A stretch of DNA of 64,000 nucleotides from Sphingobacteriaceae bacterium (GTDB lineage: Bacteria; Bacteroidota; Bacteroidia; B-17B0; Aurantibacillaceae). Under the pieces are notes generated by a model that saw nothing but the letters and a program-made list of their open reading frames with translations, had not been told where the DNA came from and did not search any database. The position numbers and the translations under genes were made by a program. The stretch is from positions 2,790,001 to 2,854,000 of the forward strand of contig NVQB01000001.1 in NCBI GenBank assembly GCA_002319075.1, written 5' to 3'. Position 1 is the first letter of the stretch, and the number at the start of each line of letters is the position of its first letter. Below, piece by piece: positions 60,676-64,000 of the stretch.

Positions 60676-61629
60676 TTATTTACGTTTTACAACGCGTTCA
60701 ACAGCTTCAATAATGTTAATAGTATCCAAACCGTATTTCGTCATTAATTGATCGGGTGTGCCGCTTTCGCCAAAAGAATCGTTAACTGCTACAAACTCTT
60801 GCGGAGAAGGCAGGTTGCGGGATAGAAGTTGCGCAACGCTATCTCCGAGTCCACCATTCATTTGATGTTCTTCGGCAGTTACCACGCATTTTGTTTTCTG
60901 TAGAGATCTTAAGATGGCTTCGGTATCTAAAGGTTTAATTGTATGAATATTTATGATCTCAGCACTGATGCCTTTTTCTGCTAATTTTTCGCCGGCTTCA
61001 ATGGCTTTCCAAACCAGGTGACCTGTTGCTATAATGGTTACATCAGTTCCTTCATTCAACATAACCGCTTTTCCTATTTCAAAATTTTGGTCTGCAGGTG
61101 TAAAATTTGGTACAGCTGGCCTTCCAAAACGTAAATAAACGGGTCCGTGGTGTTTTGCAATGGCAATGGTTGCAGCCTTCGTCTGGTTATAATCGCAAGG
61201 ATTAATAACCGTCATATTTGGCAGCATTTTCATCAATCCGATATCTTCTAAAATTTGGTGCGTTGCACCGTCTTCTCCTAAAGTCAAGCCTGCATGAGAG
61301 GCACAGATTTTTACATTTTTATCGGAGTAGGCAACACTTTGACGGATTTGATCGTAAACACGGCCTGTGCTAAAGTTAGCAAATGTTCCCGTAAAAGGAA
61401 TTTTTCCACCAATGGTTAAACCCGCAGCGATACCAATCATATTGGCTTCCGCAATTCCGATCTGAAAAAAACGTTCAGGATGATCTTTTTGAAAAGCATC
61501 CATCTTTAGAGAGCCCGTAAGGTCGGCGCAGAGTGCCACAACATCGGGATTTGTTTTTCCGAGTTCTGAGAGTCCTGCTCCAAAGCCTGAGCGTGTGTCT
61601 TTTTTTTCAGTATAGGTGTATTTTTTCAT
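60676..61629 (-). CDS. Transketolase C-terminal subunit
   Basis: 317 residues from ATG 61629; a TTG two codons earlier is rejected. It contains the pyrimidine-binding and C-terminal transketolase domains: [56 protein letters not shown] with the activating Glu, [18 protein letters not shown], and [14 protein letters not shown]. It needs the N-terminal subunit encoded 1.6 kb upstream on the same strand to form thiamine-dependent transketolase. A VWA-domain gene separates the two. Confidence 0.94.
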   Translation of the reverse strand: MKKYTYTEKKDTRSGFGAGLSELGKTNPDVVALCADLTGSLKMDAFQKDHPERFFQIGIAEANMIGIAAGLTIGGKIPFTGTFANFSTGRVYDQIRQSVAYSDKNVKICASHAGLTLGEDGATHQILEDIGLMKMLPNMTVINPCDYNQTKAATIAIAKHHGPVYLRFGRPAVPNFTPADQNFEIGKAVMLNEGTDVTIIATGHLVWKAIEAGEKLAEKGISAEIINIHTIKPLDTEAILRSLQKTKCVVTAEEHQMNGGLGDSVAQLLSRNLPSPQEFVAVNDSFGESGTPDQLMTKYGLDTINIIEAVERVVKRK

Positions 61630-61805
61630 TCGCAAGGTTAATTTTAAGAGCGTAAATCTACTAAAAAGCCTTTGCTTAAGCCATTTATAAAGTAAAGGTT
61701 TTATTCATAAAAAGCAGGAGTTTCAAACATTTTAGTGATACAGGACGAAAGAGACTTAAGGCAGCCAAGATCTAAGCCATCTAATAATAGGTCATTCGTA
61801 TATTC

Positions 61806-63200
61806 TTAATAGAGATTGATGGTTGTTGGAGTACCAGATTTTACTTCAAAATTGCGCTCAACTGTTTTGAGTGTTTCTTTTGAAAATTCTAAACGGTAAA
61901 CTGCTTTGTATTTGCCCGGCTGAAGGTAGATGATCTCATTAACAAGTGAAGGATTAAAATTACACACCCAAGTCACTTTTTTTCCATCGTCTACATAAAT
62001 ACTTCCGTAACCTGTGCCTTGTTTATTAAAAAACACACTCCCACTGGTTGGTATTTTAATTGAGTTGGTACTACTTTGCTTAATGTCGACATCCTTAATG
62101 TAAATTCTGGGAAGAGTTAAAACCTCAAGGTCGTATTTACCTACTATGTACTTTTCTGTCTTGCCAAAATCCTGGGCATTTAAGGTTTTCATGTCGTTGG
62201 CTTTTCTAACGATGGTAGTTGGATAGTATTTATTTACAGCACCATCCAATTCTAATTTTAAGAAACCTTGAGGAGCGTCAATGGGAATAATATTATGTTT
62301 GCCACGAATAATTGAGACATTCTTTTTTTCCTGTGGCGGCAGGGTATGAACCGTTATGTCATATTTAATATCCGGATCCAATACCAGTGTATCCGGATTG
62401 CCGCGATGGTTAATGGTATGCAGGTAATTGTATTTTACGTTAGTACTTCCTGCTTCGTAAAAAGTCATGTCCACATCCGTTTCAGAAGGATTTTTTACAA
62501 TGTCGAGAAGATCTACTTCTACGGTAGTTTGGGATAGAGCTTCTGTAATAACGAGTTTTAAAACATCTTTAAAATTGGCTTCATTGCTTACATCATAAAA
62601 CTTTCCCATGCAGCCAAAAACATCAGCAAACTTTACATCCAGGCCAACTCCAATTACAAAAGGCCGAATAAAAATTCCTTTTTTCTGAAGATCGATACTT
62701 ACCTGGCAGGGGTTGCCACCACACTCTTCAATGCCATCGGTAATTAGGATAACGATATTGCGGCAGTTGCTGCAAGGTGTAAAATCATTCACGCACTCGC
62801 CAAGAGAGTAGGCAATTGGCGTGGTTCCAAGAGGTTCCAGCTTTTGAATGCGTTGTTTGATTTTTACAGAATTCGTTTTTGCCTCCGCAAATGGAACTTC
62901 GAGCTTACTGTCTTTGCAGTTACGCTCAGGTTTAAAAAAAGTGGTATGTCCGTAACAGCGAAGAGCGAGTTGTAAATTTGGTTCGTTTTTCAGACTGTCT
63001 AAAAAGTCGCCCATTACTCTTTTTGCCACTTCTATTTTGATGTTGCTATTCCAGGGAGCGTACATGCTGTAGGAATCATCGAAAATAAAGAGAATACGGT
63101 TGGTAATTTGCGAGCGAGATGCAAGACTAAAAAGAACCAGGATACAAGAAAATACCAGTTTTAATGGTTTAATTTTTAGTTTTGAATAGCAGTTCATCAT
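61806..63200 (-). CDS. Secreted VWA-domain protein
   Basis: 464 residues. A signal peptide (KLVFSCILVLFSLASRSQ) precedes a von Willebrand A domain with an intact MIDAS: ILFIFDDSYSMYAPW (DxSxS), a Thr in EPLGTTPIAYSL, and IVILITDGIEECGGN. The C-terminal 260 residues are beta-rich without a recognised domain. It probably binds a metal-dependent ligand in the periplasm or on the surface. It lies between the two transketolase subunit genes, all on the minus strand, with gaps of about 70 and 176 bp. Confidence 0.9.
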   Translation of the reverse strand: MMNCYSKLKIKPLKLVFSCILVLFSLASRSQITNRILFIFDDSYSMYAPWNSNIKIEVAKRVMGDFLDSLKNEPNLQLALRCYGHTTFFKPERNCKDSKLEVPFAEAKTNSVKIKQRIQKLEPLGTTPIAYSLGECVNDFTPCSNCRNIVILITDGIEECGGNPCQVSIDLQKKGIFIRPFVIGVGLDVKFADVFGCMGKFYDVSNEANFKDVLKLVITEALSQTTVEVDLLDIVKNPSETDVDMTFYEAGSTNVKYNYLHTINHRGNPDTLVLDPDIKYDITVHTLPPQEKKNVSIIRGKHNIIPIDAPQGFLKLELDGAVNKYYPTTIVRKANDMKTLNAQDFGKTEKYIVGKYDLEVLTLPRIYIKDVDIKQSSTNSIKIPTSGSVFFNKQGTGYGSIYVDDGKKVTWVCNFNPSLVNEIIYLQPGKYKAVYRLEFSKETLKTVERNFEVKSGTPTTINLY

Positions 63201-63270
63201 CAGAGCATAAATTTAAACTGCAGATCTTTTAGTTCTGCTTTATTAAAAACTAAACACTAACAACTAAACG

Positions 63271-64000
63271 CTAATAATCCACTCCGGTTACAAGCAATTG
63301 TTCTAAAGCTTTGCTCAATTGCTCGTCATTAGGCGCAGAACCGTGCCATTTATGTGTTCCCATCATAAAGTCAACGCCCATTCCCATTTCTGTTTTCATG
63401 AGGATCATTACCGGTTTCCCTTTTCCTAAATGCGATTTTGCAGTGTTTAGAGAGTCAATAACGGCTTGAAGGTCATTACCGTTGTTGTTCTCAAGAACCG
63501 TCCAGCCAAAAGCTTCAAATTTTGCTTTTAAATTCCCTAAAGAAAGCACGGTATCAACGTCGCCATCAATCTGGCGGCCATTATAATCTACAGTAGCAAT
63601 ATAATTGTCTACTTTATTGGCAGAAGCATACATAGCAGCTTCCCAGATCTGCCCTTCCTGTAACTCGCCATCACCATGTAAACTGTAGATGATGGAATTA
63701 TCTTTGTTTAATTTTTTTGCCAAAGCAGCGCCAATAGCTACACTCATGCCTTGTCCTAAAGAACCGCTGGCCACACGTACTCCGGGCAAACCTTCGTGCG
63801 TAGTAGGATGCCCCTGCAAGCGAGAGTTTAGCTTACGAAATGTTTTTAATTCTTCAACCGGAAAATACCCGGTGCGGGCTAAAACACTATAAAAAACCGG
63901 ACTAATATGCCCGTTGCTTAAAAAGAAAAGATCTTCATTTTTGCCATCCATTGTGAAATTAGAAGGCATATGTTTTAAAACGCTTCCATAAAGAGCTACT
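63271..64000 (-). CDS. Transketolase N-terminal subunit, 5' end cut by window edge
   Basis: The frame continues past the internal Met at 63969 to the window edge (VALYGSVLKHMPSN reads through), so the gene starts outside. The visible 243 residues carry the thiamine-diphosphate domain: NGHISPVFYSVLARTGYF, GLPGVRVASGSLGQGMSVAIG, and the metal-binding motif SLHGDGELQEGQIWEAAM with DYNGRQIDG. Usual length is about 275-285 residues, so roughly 35-40 are missing. It pairs with the C-terminal subunit at 60.7 kb. Confidence 0.94.
   Translation of the reverse strand, partial: VALYGSVLKHMPSNFTMDGKNEDLFFLSNGHISPVFYSVLARTGYFPVEELKTFRKLNSRLQGHPTTHEGLPGVRVASGSLGQGMSVAIGAALAKKLNKDNSIIYSLHGDGELQEGQIWEAAMYASANKVDNYIATVDYNGRQIDGDVDTVLSLGNLKAKFEAFGWTVLENNNGNDLQAVIDSLNTAKSHLGKGKPVMILMKTEMGMGVDFMMGTHKWHGSAPNDEQLSKALEQLLVTGVDY

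Overview
The window is about 64 kb of AT-rich chromosome from a member of the Bacteroidota. The evidence is consistent: TAnnTTTG-type -7 promoter elements, absence of Shine-Dalgarno sequences, a PorP/SprF family protein and a T9SS-like C-terminal tail, a TamL-type lipoprotein, DUF1573, DUF2480, DUF2723 and DUF3109 proteins, the futalosine menaquinone pathway, and a very high density of PAS/hybrid histidine kinases and LytTR regulators. No plasmid, prophage, insertion sequence or CRISPR array is visible. Genes at both edges are cut.

Layout. 1-6.9 kb: two hypothetical genes, a pterin block (GTP cyclohydrolase I plus two paralogous 6-pyruvoyl-tetrahydropterin synthases), a menaquinone operon mqnB-SMI1/KNR4-mqnD, dihydrofolate reductase and YqgE. 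6.9-8.85 kb: a nearly protein-free stretch with four copies of a short structured RNA, each with its own promoter and terminator, split by one opposite-strand gene. 9.2-13.8 kb: a signalling block with a receiver carrying a C-terminal membrane helix, a free receiver, a hybrid kinase with Hpt domain, a LytTR response regulator and a LytTR-only protein. 13.9-18.8 kb: a secreted TPR-CHAT protease-like protein and an OmpA/PD40 protein. 19-31.7 kb: M20 peptidase, BNR-repeat protein, T9SS-type protein, S4 protein, then a second signalling block (7-PAS kinase, receiver, SpoIIE phosphatase, hybrid kinase). 31.9-35.3 kb: phenylacetyl-CoA epoxidase genes paaE and, divergently, paaABC plus a 36-residue membrane protein; paaD is absent here. 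35.3-47 kb: glycosyltransferase, TamL, TrmH-type methylase, three DUF1573 paralogues, valS, PIG-V-like glycosyltransferase, hydrolase, Crp/Fnr regulator. 47-64 kb: tRNA-Gln, DUF2723 glycosyltransferase, deacetylase, envelope genes, dut, PorP/SprF, pgeF-pyk, and a split transketolase with a VWA-protein gene between its halves.

Main discovery. Six promoters (four small-RNA genes, the receiver/hybrid-kinase operon, and the LytTR-only gene) share one rigid architecture: two RCCK boxes starting exactly 20 bp apart, the second starting exactly 34 bp before a TAnnTTT(G/A) element. I infer a local phosphorelay-LytTR circuit that drives a family of four redundant small RNAs and its own genes, similar in logic to the Vibrio Qrr system but unrelated in sequence. 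The small RNAs share UUGGGU loops in two successive hairpins, with compensatory base changes in the stems. I know of no described family that matches.
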